DNA of 64,000 bases from Alistipes montrealensis (GCF_018362775.1 NZ_JAGYXY010000003.1:155980-219979); one strand, 5' to 3'. Positions 23,990-33,218 are shown, counted from the stretch's first letter. Notes: generated by a model from the sequence alone, not told the origin. Translations and numbers: made by a program.

Positions 23990-25855
23990 ATGAAATACCC
24001 TAAAATCTTACTGTGCTTTAGTGTGTTGTGGTCAACGATCGCTTTTTCGACCGTAACCGCGGCAACCGCTCCCTGCGACACGCTCCGCGTCGCTTTCCTC
24101 ACGGACATTCACGTAACGCCCGGCAATGTGCAGGACTCGCTCTTCCGCGTCGCGGTCGCCGAGGTCAACGTCTCGCCGTGCGATGTCGTGATCTTCGGCG
24201 GCGACCTCACGAACCTGGGCAGCGACGCCGAACTCAGGCATGTCCACGACCTGATCTCGCAGCTCGAAAAGCCGTGGCATGCCGTTCCGGGCAACCACGA
24301 AAGCACGTGGTCCGAAAGTGCCTGCACGACCTTTGCCAAGGTGTTCGGCCACGACGGACGCACCGCTTTCCGTGCCGGGGGCTACCTCTTCCTGGGGTAT
24401 GCTTCGGGACCTTTCATGAAGATGGCCATGGGAGCCGTGCGCACCGAGGACCTCACGTGGCTGGCCGAAGAGGCCGCGAAAGCCCGGCCGGGGGAACGGA
24501 TCGTGAGCCTCTGCCACTATCCACTCAACAAGGATCTCACCAACCGGGCCGAGGTGACGGCGACACTCCGGCGGCTGGGCATCCCGCTCACGCTGTTCGG
24601 ACACTACCACCAGGCTCCGTCGCTCTATAATTTCGACTCCGTGGCAGGAATTCAGGGGCGCGCCCTGCGGGGTAAGAACGACACTGACGCGGGTTACACA
24701 CTGCTCGATTTCTGGGGCGACTCGGTCCGCGTCCGGGAGAAGGTGCTGGGAGCGGCTCCGCGCACCTGTTTCGCAATCCGCTTAGAGGACGATCCGCAAG
24801 TGCTCGCCATCGCCTCCGACCCGATGCCCGCTGCGCCTGACTACGAGGCGCACGCACAATTCGTCCTGCAAGACAGCGCTACGGTCTACACCGGAGCGGC
24901 ATTTTACAAAGACATCGTATATTATGGTACTACGCAGGGCGTGCTGCGCGCCTACGACACGCGCCGCGGCCGGGAACTCTGGCAGAAACGCTTCGGCGGA
25001 GCGCTCTACTCCACGCCGATCGCAGCCGAGGGGTTGGTTATCGTCGGCACGACGACCGACGGACTGCGCGCCTACGACGCCCGCACGGGCCGCGAACGGT
25101 GGCACATAGATACCCCGACGCCGATCGTCGGGCAGGGACTCGTCGACGGCCGGGGCCGCAACACGGCACTCTACATCGGACTCGGAAACGGCACGATGGC
25201 TAAAATCGCGGTGCGCGACGGCAGCATCCTATGGCGTTACGACTACGGACGCGGCCAGTCGCAGGGGCAGCCCGCGCTGGCGGACGGAAAACTGGTATTC
25301 GGGGCCTGGAACCGCCGCCTTTACTGCCTCGACGCCGCAACGGGAACCCTTTGCTGGAAGTGGAGCAACGGCTCGAAAAGCTCGTTCCAGTCTCCGGGCA
25401 ACATCGTCCCCCGGATCAGCGGCGGACGCGTTTTCATCGACGCTCCCGACCGGGCCATCACCAGTATCGACCTGGCGACCGGGCGCGTCGTCTGGCGCTG
25501 TACGGATTACAAGGCCCGCGAATCGTCGGGCATAAGCGCCGACGGCAAACGCTTCTACGTCAAAACCATGGACGGAGAACTGCTGGCCATAGACACGGCT
25601 TCGGACTCGTTTCGCCAACTATGGCTCACTCCCGTAGGCTTCGGCTACGACTACACGGCCTGTCCGGTAACCGTAAGCGACGGCATCGCCTACCTGGCCG
25701 ACCGTTCGGGCAACGTCGCAGCCGTGCGCGAGGACGGCACATTGTTGTGGTGTGTCAAGTGCTGCAATTCGGCGGCGAACTTCATCACCGCGGCTCCCGA
25801 CGGTTCGCTGTGGGCGACTTTCGCCGAAGGAAAACTCTTCAGAATCCCTAAATAG
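23990..25855 (+). CDS. Exported metallophosphoesterase fused to a PQQ-type beta-propeller
   Basis: The start at 23990 gives 621 residues with a signal peptide (to about TAATA at 26). The first 260 residues are a calcineurin-like phosphoesterase: D-x-H in LTDIHVTP, GGDLTN, GNHE, a late His in CHYPLN, and GHYHQ, so all five metal motifs are present. The second half is a seven- to eight-bladed propeller of quinoprotein-like repeats (LRAYDTRRGRELWQKRF, LRAYDARTGRERWHID, LYCLDAATGTLCWKW, ITSIDLATGRVVWRC). The propeller probably binds substrate or a partner; no PQQ ligands are evident. An open frame extends far upstream, but there it is antisense to purT. The substrate is unknown. Confidence 0.9.
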   Translation: MKYPKILLCFSVLWSTIAFSTVTAATAPCDTLRVAFLTDIHVTPGNVQDSLFRVAVAEVNVSPCDVVIFGGDLTNLGSDAELRHVHDLISQLEKPWHAVPGNHESTWSESACTTFAKVFGHDGRTAFRAGGYLFLGYASGPFMKMAMGAVRTEDLTWLAEEAAKARPGERIVSLCHYPLNKDLTNRAEVTATLRRLGIPLTLFGHYHQAPSLYNFDSVAGIQGRALRGKNDTDAGYTLLDFWGDSVRVREKVLGAAPRTCFAIRLEDDPQVLAIASDPMPAAPDYEAHAQFVLQDSATVYTGAAFYKDIVYYGTTQGVLRAYDTRRGRELWQKRFGGALYSTPIAAEGLVIVGTTTDGLRAYDARTGRERWHIDTPTPIVGQGLVDGRGRNTALYIGLGNGTMAKIAVRDGSILWRYDYGRGQSQGQPALADGKLVFGAWNRRLYCLDAATGTLCWKWSNGSKSSFQSPGNIVPRISGGRVFIDAPDRAITSIDLATGRVVWRCTDYKARESSGISADGKRFYVKTMDGELLAIDTASDSFRQLWLTPVGFGYDYTACPVTVSDGIAYLADRSGNVAAVREDGTLLWCVKCCNSAANFITAAPDGSLWATFAEGKLFRIPK

Positions 25856-25882
25856 TTGGCGCTAAAGCAATATTTGTAAAAA

Positions 25883-25917
25883 ACGGACCGGATAATTTGT
25901 ATCGGTCCGTTTTTTTC
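25883..25917 (+). terminator. Terminator after the phosphoesterase-propeller gene
   Basis: ACGGACCG and CGGTCCGT form an 8-bp stem followed by a T-run; the next -7 box starts 2-3 bp later. Confidence 0.88.
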
Positions 25918-25918
25918 G

Positions 25919-25926
25919 TACCTTTG
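25919..25926 (+). promoter_or_regulatory. -7 box of the LruC-type gene
   Basis: TACCTTTG abuts the preceding terminator T-run and lies 84 bp before the ATG at 26011. Confidence 0.65.
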
Positions 25927-26010
25927 TCGCAGGATTTACATTTCCGCCCAAAGACAAAACATCTTGGCCCACGGCGGACGCGCACTGCAACACCATACAT
26001 GCAAACAAAT

Positions 26011-27993
26011 ATGAAAAGAGCAGTCTATGCACTTTTGTCACTGACACTTCTGGGCGGTTGTGTCAAGGACATTTCGGACAACGGTTCGACAAAACCCGGG
26101 GAGGAGTTCAACAAATTCGACTTCTCGACGGTAAAAGCTACCACCCTTTCGGTGGATTACGGCACACAGGCCGAAGTATACTTCGAAGTCTACGACGCCG
26201 CACCCGTACGGGAGAACGCCGAAGGCACGGCGTATGAAAAAGTCGAAGGCATCGAGCCGCTTTATGCGGGCTATACCGATGCAGAGGGCCGTTTTTCGGC
26301 AAAGATCGACCTCCCGGCCTATCTCGCCAAAGCCTATATCTACACCCCCAACGTCCACGCCCGGACGCTGCTGACCGCCGACAAGAACGGTGCGGCACTG
26401 ACGGCTTCGGCCCTCGATACCGAAACTGCCGCCGCAGCGAAAGCTACCCGCGCCGGTTACGAGTCGGCAGCCGTCACCGGCGACGGCTGGAAGACGTGGC
26501 TCGGGACTTACGACGACACCTACGGCCGCATCGACTATGCCTATACGGGCGACGAACTGCGCGAGAAGAACTGGAAGAAGCTCTACAACGCCGCCAACAA
26601 GGTTTTCGACACTTCGAAGGCCTGCCCCGAAGAATATCGCTCGTCGAGCGACCTCTACCTGGAAAAGGACGCCGAGGTCGCCATCACGTTCCTGATGAGC
26701 AACACTTGCTGGAACTGCTCGATGGGCTACTATTATTACGATGCCGCGGAACATCCCGCATCGCTCAAGGACGTGCATCCCATTATGATCTTCCCCAACA
26801 CGCAGGACGGAAAATGGAGCAACGACCCCAAAAAGGCCGCCAAATACAAAGGCGTGGACCGCGGAACCGCCGTGCAACTGATGTTCTACCCGAAAATCGC
26901 CGAGGGCAGCAAAGAAGGCGCCACCACGGTCTTCCCGAAGGGCTACCGCATCGGATTCGTCCTTGCCACCAACGCCTGGGGCAACCGGCTTCCCGGATTC
27001 ACGGGAGTCAAAAAATACCGGGCGGCCACGTCCGACGGCCTGAGCATCAACGACAAGGGCGTCGCCTACAAGCAGCCCCGGACGGCCGTTTACCGCTACA
27101 CCAACTCGTCGCTTGACCTCAATTCGGTGATCTGCTCGTTCGAGGACTACACGACCGACCAGAACTTCAGCGACGTGATCTTCACGATGAAATCGAATCC
27201 GGTGGACGCCGTGGTCGACATTCCGTCGGTCGACGAGAAACCCGGAGCCGACGACACCAAACGCGAAGTGCGCCTGCTGAAGGGCATCTATGCGTTCGAA
27301 GACCTGTGGCCCAGCCGCGGCGACTACGACATGAACGACGTGATGGTGAAACTCGACTACACGAAGACGGTCGGCAGCAAGGGTATTTACGAGGAATCGT
27401 ATCTCTTCAAGACCTTCAACAACCTTGCAGGGCTCGAAAACGGACTGGCCTTCACCCTCGGAGGCGACGCCGTATCGTCCGAGCTGGAGTTCTCGATACT
27501 CCGTCCCGCCGGCAAGGACAATCCGTCGCCGGAATACGAATCGTATGCCGTTGAGCGCGAGGGCAACGTATTCCTGCTGACCCCCAACGTGAAGCAGGAT
27601 ATGGGTGCGACCTACAAGATCACGGCAAAGTACGCTTCGCCGATCGCCGAAGGGAAAGCCGCTGTCGTCAAGCCTTTCATCTATCGCACGACCGACGACG
27701 ACCTCACCCCGGGCCTGCGCAAGGAGGTACACCTGCCCTTCGAAGCGCCGACCGCCAAAGCGGATACGAAATTCTTCGGCACGAGCGACGACAAGTCCGA
27801 TCCGGCTTCGGGACGCTACTACGTTCGCGCCGAGAGTTACCCCTTCGCCTTCTTCCTTTCGGGTGCGACGGAGGTAGACCTCTCCAAGCTGCTCGACCCC
27901 GTAAACGAGAAGACGCCCATCGACAAGCTCTACCCCGCTTACATGGGCTGGGCATCGTCGAACGGCGCCGACAATGCCGACTGGTACAAATAG
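26011..27993 (+). CDS. LruC-domain (DUF4842-type) lipoprotein
   Basis: The start at 26011 gives 660 residues with a lipoprotein signal (MKRAVYALLSLTLLGGC). The N-terminal part contains a carboxypeptidase-like beta segment (VEPLYAGYTDAEGRFSAKIDLP). The central and C-terminal parts carry the LruC/DUF4842 region, with VAITFLMSNTCWNCSMGYYYYD, a LQLMFYP-like segment, and the signature AFEDLWPSRGDYDMNDVMVKLDY near residue 430, in which the Asp/Asn-rich DYDMND loop looks metal-binding. It should sit at the cell surface or face the periplasm. Its role is unknown; LruC relatives are surface lipoproteins in other bacteria. Confidence 0.82.
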   Translation: MKRAVYALLSLTLLGGCVKDISDNGSTKPGEEFNKFDFSTVKATTLSVDYGTQAEVYFEVYDAAPVRENAEGTAYEKVEGIEPLYAGYTDAEGRFSAKIDLPAYLAKAYIYTPNVHARTLLTADKNGAALTASALDTETAAAAKATRAGYESAAVTGDGWKTWLGTYDDTYGRIDYAYTGDELREKNWKKLYNAANKVFDTSKACPEEYRSSSDLYLEKDAEVAITFLMSNTCWNCSMGYYYYDAAEHPASLKDVHPIMIFPNTQDGKWSNDPKKAAKYKGVDRGTAVQLMFYPKIAEGSKEGATTVFPKGYRIGFVLATNAWGNRLPGFTGVKKYRAATSDGLSINDKGVAYKQPRTAVYRYTNSSLDLNSVICSFEDYTTDQNFSDVIFTMKSNPVDAVVDIPSVDEKPGADDTKREVRLLKGIYAFEDLWPSRGDYDMNDVMVKLDYTKTVGSKGIYEESYLFKTFNNLAGLENGLAFTLGGDAVSSELEFSILRPAGKDNPSPEYESYAVEREGNVFLLTPNVKQDMGATYKITAKYASPIAEGKAAVVKPFIYRTTDDDLTPGLRKEVHLPFEAPTAKADTKFFGTSDDKSDPASGRYYVRAESYPFAFFLSGATEVDLSKLLDPVNEKTPIDKLYPAYMGWASSNGADNADWYK

Positions 27994-28013
27994 CCCAGGC
28001 AGGCATCATACAA

Positions 28014-28043
28014 AACAGGCTCCCGAAGGAGCCTGTTTTTTTA
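28014..28043 (+). terminator. Terminator after the LruC-type gene
   Basis: AACAGGCTCC and GGAGCCTGTT form a perfect 10-bp stem with a CGAA loop and a T-run. It overlaps the stop codon of the convergent acyltransferase gene. Confidence 0.92.
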
Positions 28044-29057
28044 TGGTTTGCGGTTAAGCAGGTCTTTCTGGGCGACGAACTGCGGAATGAGCCGGATGAT
28101 GACGGGCGTCAGCGCGAGGCAGACAAGGAGCGTCAGCACCAGCAGAACGACCGACTGCACCCAGCTGTCGGCCAGAAACCGCGACACGAGCGGCCGCAGG
28201 AAAAAGAGCAGCGGACCGTGGATGCCGAGCGTGATGATCGAATAGCGGCCCAGGTAGGTGACGACGGGGACACTCTTCAGTTCCTTGCACAGGAGCATGA
28301 CGGCAAAGATGCCGGCGAAAGCCGCGAGATAGACCTGAAAGATATTTCCCGGGTAATTATTGGTCCGCATCCCCAGGGGCGTAGCCGTGAAATACATCGC
28401 CGCAACAGCCAGCACGACGAACACCGGAATCAGTTTGTCGAAACGGTGGTGCGGATAGAGGAAAAAGTTGTAACGGCGAATCCAGAACCCCGCGAAATAG
28501 AACGGCATGGCCGTCATGGCCACGTCGATATAAAACGGCAGCTCGATCCGCTCTTTGCCCAGCCAGAATCCGGCGACACCGATCAGCAAGGTCACGGCGA
28601 ACAATGCCGGAACGTGTTTGTCGCGCAGGTAGTGAACGATGTAAAACAGGATGTTGCAATTGAAGAGCGCAACCAGGAACCAAACCGGGGGATTGAAGCG
28701 GATCAATTCGTGCCCCCGGAAAACCAGCAGGAGTTCGCTCCAGCGTACCGGAAGCTGGAACGTTCCGGGCAACGCCTTCGAAATACCGTACATCAGCAGG
28801 AACGAACCCAGGTAAAAGACCAGGAAGGGAACGAGCAGTTTGTCTGTTTTACGGAGAAGGAAGCCCGCAAATCCTTCGTAGGACTTGAAGAAAAGCCCCG
28901 AAACGAAGAAATAGAGCGGCATGACGAAACTCGACAGGATTCGCCCGGTCGTGGGACCGTCGAAGATTCCCCCGACATGCACCATCACAACCAGCATGAT
29001 ACACAGACCCTTTGTAAGGTCGATGAAATCAATCCGCCGAGTCAGTTGTTCGTTCAT
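28041..29057 (-). CDS. Acyltransferase 3 family membrane protein (second copy)
   Basis: The 338-residue protein has about ten membrane helices. The N-terminus RIDFIDLTKGLCIMLVVMVHVGG carries the catalytic His and matches the fucose/polysaccharide O-acetyltransferase subgroup. FFVSGLFFKSYEGF is its counterpart of the FFxxSGF motif. It shares only family-level likeness with the protein encoded at 20993-22153. It should O-acetylate an envelope glycan. The -7 box ends 5 nt before the ATG, so the mRNA may be leaderless. It stands alone, convergent with the LruC-type gene. Confidence 0.9.
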   Translation of the reverse strand: MNEQLTRRIDFIDLTKGLCIMLVVMVHVGGIFDGPTTGRILSSFVMPLYFFVSGLFFKSYEGFAGFLLRKTDKLLVPFLVFYLGSFLLMYGISKALPGTFQLPVRWSELLLVFRGHELIRFNPPVWFLVALFNCNILFYIVHYLRDKHVPALFAVTLLIGVAGFWLGKERIELPFYIDVAMTAMPFYFAGFWIRRYNFFLYPHHRFDKLIPVFVVLAVAAMYFTATPLGMRTNNYPGNIFQVYLAAFAGIFAVMLLCKELKSVPVVTYLGRYSIITLGIHGPLLFFLRPLVSRFLADSWVQSVVLLVLTLLVCLALTPVIIRLIPQFVAQKDLLNRKP

Positions 29058-29062
29058 TGCGG

Positions 29063-29070
29063 CAAAGATA
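29063..29070 (-). promoter_or_regulatory. -7 box 5 nt before an acyltransferase ATG
   Basis: The minus strand reads TATCTTTG-CCGCA-ATG. With the usual distance from the -7 box to the start site, transcription would begin at or within a few bases of the ATG. Confidence 0.7.
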
Positions 29071-29186
29071 ATAATTTCGGATTGACGATATAGACCATTC
29101 CGGTGGAAAAAAACGCATTAAAACGTCCAAACACGCCACAAAAGAGGGATGCCCCGGCGAGAGGATGCCGGATTCTGCGGAAATGG

Positions 29187-29478
29187 GCGGGAGTCGAACG
29201 TGGCGAAGCCATCCTCACCGACCGAGCGCCGTTGTCGCCCGCAGGGCGGTACGGGGTTTCGCGACGGAGGTAACCCGCATCCAAAAAAAACAGTGCCCCG
29301 GAGAACCGGAACGCTGCGTTTCAGTGGAGGTGGCGGGAGTCGAACGTGGCGAAGCCATCCTCACCGACCGAGCGCCGTTGTCGCCCGCAGGGCGGTACGG
29401 GGTTTCGCGACGGAGGTAACCCGCGTCCAAAAAAAACAGCGCCCCGGAGAACCGGAACGCTGCGTTTCAGTGGAGGTG
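29187..29478 (-). repeat. Two 146-bp tandem units repeating the tmRNA 3' end and terminator
   Basis: The units are 29187-29332 and 29333-29478, with a partial third repeat start at 29479 inside the real tmRNA. Each unit, read on the minus strand, holds the tmRNA T-arm end (GTTCGACTCCCGCC), and the unit next to ssrA also ends with its acceptor and terminator. A segment of about 80 bp then follows that interrupts the T-arm between GGACGCGGG and TTCGAC. The units differ at only a few positions. Short antisense-looking frames here are repeat shadows; 29058-29470 holds no gene. Possible origins are slippage, or old recombination at the ssrA 3' end, a common integrase target. Confidence 0.85.
29429..29462 (-). 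terminator. tmRNA terminator
   Basis: On the minus strand CAGCG-TTCCGG and CCGGGG-CGCTG form a stem with a TTCT loop, followed by eight T. A second copy lies at 29283-29316 in the tandem repeat. Confidence 0.85.
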
Positions 29479-29871
29479 GCGGGAGTCGAACCCGCGTCCA
29501 AACAGGGAACCCGAAAGCTTTCTACACGCTTAGCCACCATTTGATCCTTCTCCCCGTGCCTGGCAGGCAGCGACCGAACGCGGGGCCCAGTTCCTAAATT
29601 TTCGCGCACCGGCCGGAACACTCCGGCGCACTATCTCTAAATGGATGATACCCCGTATGAAGAGCCGTTAAAGAGCGGAACGTCCCTTCGGGATACTCGT
29701 CGCCAAAGCGCCTAGGCTTCAGCGATTAAGCCAATTTTCCTTGAAAATTAGGCAGCGAGTGCAAGGCTGTTATTGCCATTTGTAGTTCGAGCATCGGGAT
29801 TAACGAGCCGCCACACAGCGCTCGGCGTGCTTACAATCAAACTCTGCCTGCTGTCAAAACCAGGCACCCCC
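29471..29871 (-). ncRNA. ssrA: Transfer-messenger RNA
   Basis: tmRNA rescues stalled ribosomes and tags the unfinished protein. The 5' end GGGGGT (29871 leftward) pairs with ACCTCC at the 3' end (29477-29472), and the T-arm GGACGCGGGTTCGACTCCCGCC is intact. CCA is not encoded: ACTG follows the stem. The tag frame ends in GCA CUC GCU GCC UAA at 29748-29762. The probable tag is GNNSLALAA (29751-29777), comparable in length to the P. gingivalis type GENNYALAA. The resume codon is inferred. Pseudoknot-like GC-rich stems fill 29580-29720. Length is about 401 nt. Confidence 0.92.
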
Positions 29872-29905
29872 GGTCTTTCCGTGCAAAGTCAATCGGAAAC
29901 TGATG

Positions 29906-29913
29906 CAAAGATA
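29906..29913 (-). promoter_or_regulatory. -7 box upstream of tmRNA
   Basis: The minus strand reads TATCTTTG, 35 nt before the mature 5' end. A weaker TGACTTTG lies at 29884-29891. Either would give a precursor needing 5' processing. Confidence 0.6.
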
Positions 29914-29975
29914 GTGCATTTTTTCGGATTTACGCCCTTCCGTCCCGGGAAATTGCATGCGGCGCTCCCCTCCCG

Positions 29976-32900
29976 CTACCTTTTCGATAACAGGTGGCGG
30001 AGTTTCTGCCGCAGTTTGTCGCCCGTAAGCGGCTTGGGGAGGTAGTCGGTGCACCCTGCGTCGAGCGCCCGCTGCCGGTCCTGGTCGTAGGCAAACGCCG
30101 TCACGGCAATGATCGGAACCGAAGTATTGCACTGCCGGATTTGCCGTGTAGCCTCCAGGCCGTCCATGCCGGGCATCTGGATATCCATCAGCACCACATC
30201 GGGCTGCAACTCGCGGAACAGCCGCACAGCCTCGATCCCGTCACGTGCATGCACGACCTCGTACTCCTTTTTAAGCGTCATCATGACGAGCAGGAAACTG
30301 CTCTCGGTATCTTCGGCTACCAGCACTACCGGCCGTTTTCCCGATGCGGGGATAACCAGAGCTTCCATTTCCGCGGCTTCGTCCTCCATTTCGGAGAAAT
30401 CGCCGGTCCCGACGGGAACCGTAAACCAGAAACACGATCCCTTGCCGACTTCCGACTCCAGGCCGATCTGCCCGCCCATCTGCTCGACGATCGATTTGCA
30501 GATCGAAAGTCCCAGCCCCGTTCCCTGGACAAAACTGTTGAGTTTGACGAAGCGTTCGAAAACGGCGGCCTGCTTCTCCGGGGCGATTCCCGAACCGGTA
30601 TCCGCGACCTGAAAACGAATCCGGTCGCCGGTCACTTCGTAGTCCAGCGAGATAGATCCCTTTTCCGTAAATTTCAGGGCGTTGTTGATGAAGTTGGTGA
30701 TAATCTGCGTCAGCCGGTTTTTATCCCCGTAAATCATCCGCCGGGGCTCGCGACGGACAAAACGCAAGTCGACCGGACGATCGCCGACCTTCAAACCGAG
30801 CGCACGTACCGCCTCCTCGCACATCAGGTTGACATCGAACACGCTGTAATTGAACTCGAAGGTTCCGGCTTCGATCTTCGAAAGGTCCAGGATATCGGAG
30901 ATCAGTTTGAGCAGCAGGTCGTTGTTCTCCTCGACCAGGTGCATGAACTCCCGCCGTTCCTCGATGTCTTCGGTCTCGGTCAGCAGGTTCGAGAAACCCA
31001 CGATGGCGTTGAGCGGCGTACGGATTTCGTGGCTCATGTTGGCCAGGAAGGCCGACTTGAGGCGGTTCGACTCTTCGGCTTTCTCCTTGGCTTCGCGCAG
31101 GTCCTGTTCCAGGGCCTTCTGCACGTTGATCTGCAACGATGCGCCCACAAGCATCTGCGGCTTATGGCCGGCATCCCACTCCATGACGATGGCAAAACTC
31201 TTGACCCAGTAATATTCCGTCGCACCGGGGACATAAAAGACACGGTATTCCTGCTGCAGGATGTCCGTTCGCCCTTCGTGCAGGTCTACGTATGCCTTGC
31301 GGATGCGTTCGCGGTCGTCGGGATGGATCAGGTCGTAATACACGTCCGACGGGACGATCAACTGGTTATTCTCGATGTCATAGGACCCGGGGGTATATTC
31401 GAAATCGCAGTCGATCAACTCCGTGCGCTTGTCCCAGGTCCACGGCGTAAGTCCCGTGGCGCGCAGGACCAGTTTGTATTTCTCATAGAGTTTTTCACGC
31501 TCCCTGTTGTGCTCTTCCATATGCAGCTGCCCGAGGTGCTCCTCCGTACGGTCGATGCAGAAGATGTCGTCGACACCCGCTTCGCTGCTACGGAACGTCA
31601 GGCATTTGAAATAGCGGTCGCCCGTTTCGCCCGGCACGACGAAGATGTCGGATTCCAGGCTGAGACAGCGCATTTCCGCATGGGAAGGGAGCAGGTCGCT
31701 CAGTTTTTTGCCGACGACCTCGTCGCCGCTGCATCCGAAAGCGTGCTCGAAGGCGGTGTTCACATCCAGGAAAACGAAGTCCCCGCCGGCCTCGAGCGGT
31801 TTGCGGCGGATATAGATCACCGGCATGTTGTCCACCAGGCGGCGATACCGGGCCAGAAGGTTATACTCGCGGCGAAGCTGGCTTTGCCGCTGGAAGGAAA
31901 ACCGCAGCCACAAACCTCCGCCGATCACAACGAGCAGCAACAGCGACAGCGCAGAGATGAACTGGAACTTGTATTTTTCGAAAAATCCCGGCGGAACCTG
32001 CGAATAGACCGCATCGCCGGGAAACAGTTCCTCGGGCACGTTGTGACGGTCGAGGTGGGCATAATTCAGGTAAAGGGCCGGGGTTCCTCCGTCGCGCCAC
32101 GGGATGTCGCGGGCAGGGGTCCCCGAGAGTATCTCCTGCATCGTGGCGATTACTTCCGGGGCGAAATCCGCGGCGGCGATGTAGTAACCGCCCGCAAAAT
32201 CCCCCACTTCGGAACTGCGGTCGGCAATCGAGAAAACCGGCGTACGGGTGAACGCAAAGAGTACTTTTTGAACGTTGTCGTCGAGGTAGCTGTGCGTCGA
32301 CCTGCTGCCGGTCACAAACCACGAATAATAGATCAGCCCGACCGTATCGTCGAACTCGGCAAGCCGGTCGAGCAGTTGCTCGGTGCTCAGCTCGGGCGTA
32401 CTGAGCAGTTCGAGCGTCAATTCCGGAAAATCCTCCCGGAAGGTTTTTTCGACCTCTTCCCGCACCCGCAGGCTGATGTAACGGTGATCGGAGATGAAAG
32501 CCACGCGCCGCATCCGGGGCAGGAGCCGCTGCATGGAGGCGACCGTTTCTCGAATATAGGACGGCTGGCGAAGCACGGTCACATTATATCCTTCGGTCAC
32601 CTGCTCGGCAGGCAGCATCGTCTTTTCAGTCAGGTTTCCCGACAGCAGGTCTTCGGTGCGGGCAGGCATCCGGCTGCGGGAATAGAGGATGAGCGTCGGA
32701 ATGTCTTTCCATTCCGCATCGAAAAGCGGCCGCGTGACCAGCCATCCCGGATCGCCGATAAAGATAATGGCACGCGGGGGCACAGGGTACTTTTCGAGCA
32801 GCATCCCGCACTTTGCCTGTGCATCGCCGAGCGTGGTCATTTTCGGGACCTGCAACACGTCCGTTCTGATCGCCACGCCCTGTTTGGTGAGGCCCTTGAC

Positions 32901-33080
32901 GAGCGATTCGAGAATCACATCCGACCACGATTCGCCGAAGTTGGCCGAATTGAGCAGCAGGACGTAATTGCCCGACGCCGGCGGAACATCGGCACGCACA
33001 GGCAGATAGAGCCCGGCAGTCAGCAGGCATATTACAACGACGCAAATATTTCTTCTCATACAGTTTTGCAGCGGACGCAT
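29976..33080 (-). CDS. Membrane hybrid histidine kinase with periplasmic binding-type sensor
   Basis: The 1034-residue protein has a signal segment (about 9-30) and a periplasmic part (31-372) of ABC sugar/peptide-binding-protein type (YVLLLNSANFGESWSDVILESLVKGL; RAIIFIGDPGW; RRVAFISDH). A membrane helix follows at 374-394, then two PAS domains (410-515, 530-655). HisKA has H684 in FLANMSHEIRTPLNAIVGF; the ATPase has TNFINNALKF, DTGSGI and GTGLGL; a REC domain follows with D966, T994 and K1016. There is no output domain, so the signal goes to an unlinked partner. A second start at 33059 (MRRNICVV) is equally possible. From HisKA onward it is very similar to its upstream neighbour. Confidence 0.93.
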   Translation of the reverse strand: MRPLQNCMRRNICVVVICLLTAGLYLPVRADVPPASGNYVLLLNSANFGESWSDVILESLVKGLTKQGVAIRTDVLQVPKMTTLGDAQAKCGMLLEKYPVPPRAIIFIGDPGWLVTRPLFDAEWKDIPTLILYSRSRMPARTEDLLSGNLTEKTMLPAEQVTEGYNVTVLRQPSYIRETVASMQRLLPRMRRVAFISDHRYISLRVREEVEKTFREDFPELTLELLSTPELSTEQLLDRLAEFDDTVGLIYYSWFVTGSRSTHSYLDDNVQKVLFAFTRTPVFSIADRSSEVGDFAGGYYIAAADFAPEVIATMQEILSGTPARDIPWRDGGTPALYLNYAHLDRHNVPEELFPGDAVYSQVPPGFFEKYKFQFISALSLLLLVVIGGGLWLRFSFQRQSQLRREYNLLARYRRLVDNMPVIYIRRKPLEAGGDFVFLDVNTAFEHAFGCSGDEVVGKKLSDLLPSHAEMRCLSLESDIFVVPGETGDRYFKCLTFRSSEAGVDDIFCIDRTEEHLGQLHMEEHNREREKLYEKYKLVLRATGLTPWTWDKRTELIDCDFEYTPGSYDIENNQLIVPSDVYYDLIHPDDRERIRKAYVDLHEGRTDILQQEYRVFYVPGATEYYWVKSFAIVMEWDAGHKPQMLVGASLQINVQKALEQDLREAKEKAEESNRLKSAFLANMSHEIRTPLNAIVGFSNLLTETEDIEERREFMHLVEENNDLLLKLISDILDLSKIEAGTFEFNYSVFDVNLMCEEAVRALGLKVGDRPVDLRFVRREPRRMIYGDKNRLTQIITNFINNALKFTEKGSISLDYEVTGDRIRFQVADTGSGIAPEKQAAVFERFVKLNSFVQGTGLGLSICKSIVEQMGGQIGLESEVGKGSCFWFTVPVGTGDFSEMEDEAAEMEALVIPASGKRPVVLVAEDTESSFLLVMMTLKKEYEVVHARDGIEAVRLFRELQPDVVLMDIQMPGMDGLEATRQIRQCNTSVPIIAVTAFAYDQDRQRALDAGCTDYLPKPLTGDKLRQKLRHLLSKR

Positions 33081-33162
33081 AAAATCCGGTTAAAAGTAAC
33101 GAAAAACATCGGATTTTAGCCATTTCGGCCGATAATTATTCTGCCGGGCACGGTCCGGGATT

Positions 33163-33196
33163 CAAAAAGAGAGCCGGTCTCCCAACGGAACCGGCT
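33163..33196 (-). terminator. Terminator after the cytosolic hybrid kinase gene
   Basis: On the minus strand AGCCGGT and ACCGGCT form a stem followed by CTCTTTTTG. It separates the two kinase genes, so they are probably transcribed independently. Confidence 0.75.
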
Positions 33197-33218
33197 TTCA
33201 AAAAACAGCGTTCACGGC

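Noticed and set aside
29187..29478. CRISPR array.
   Set aside because: Only two units of 146 bp, no short direct repeats with unique spacers, and no cas genes; the content is tmRNA 3' end.
29149..29621. Several short frames on both strands in the 146-bp repeats.
   Set aside because: They repeat the same sequence with the repeat period and cover the tmRNA 3' end; no ribosome site or family match.
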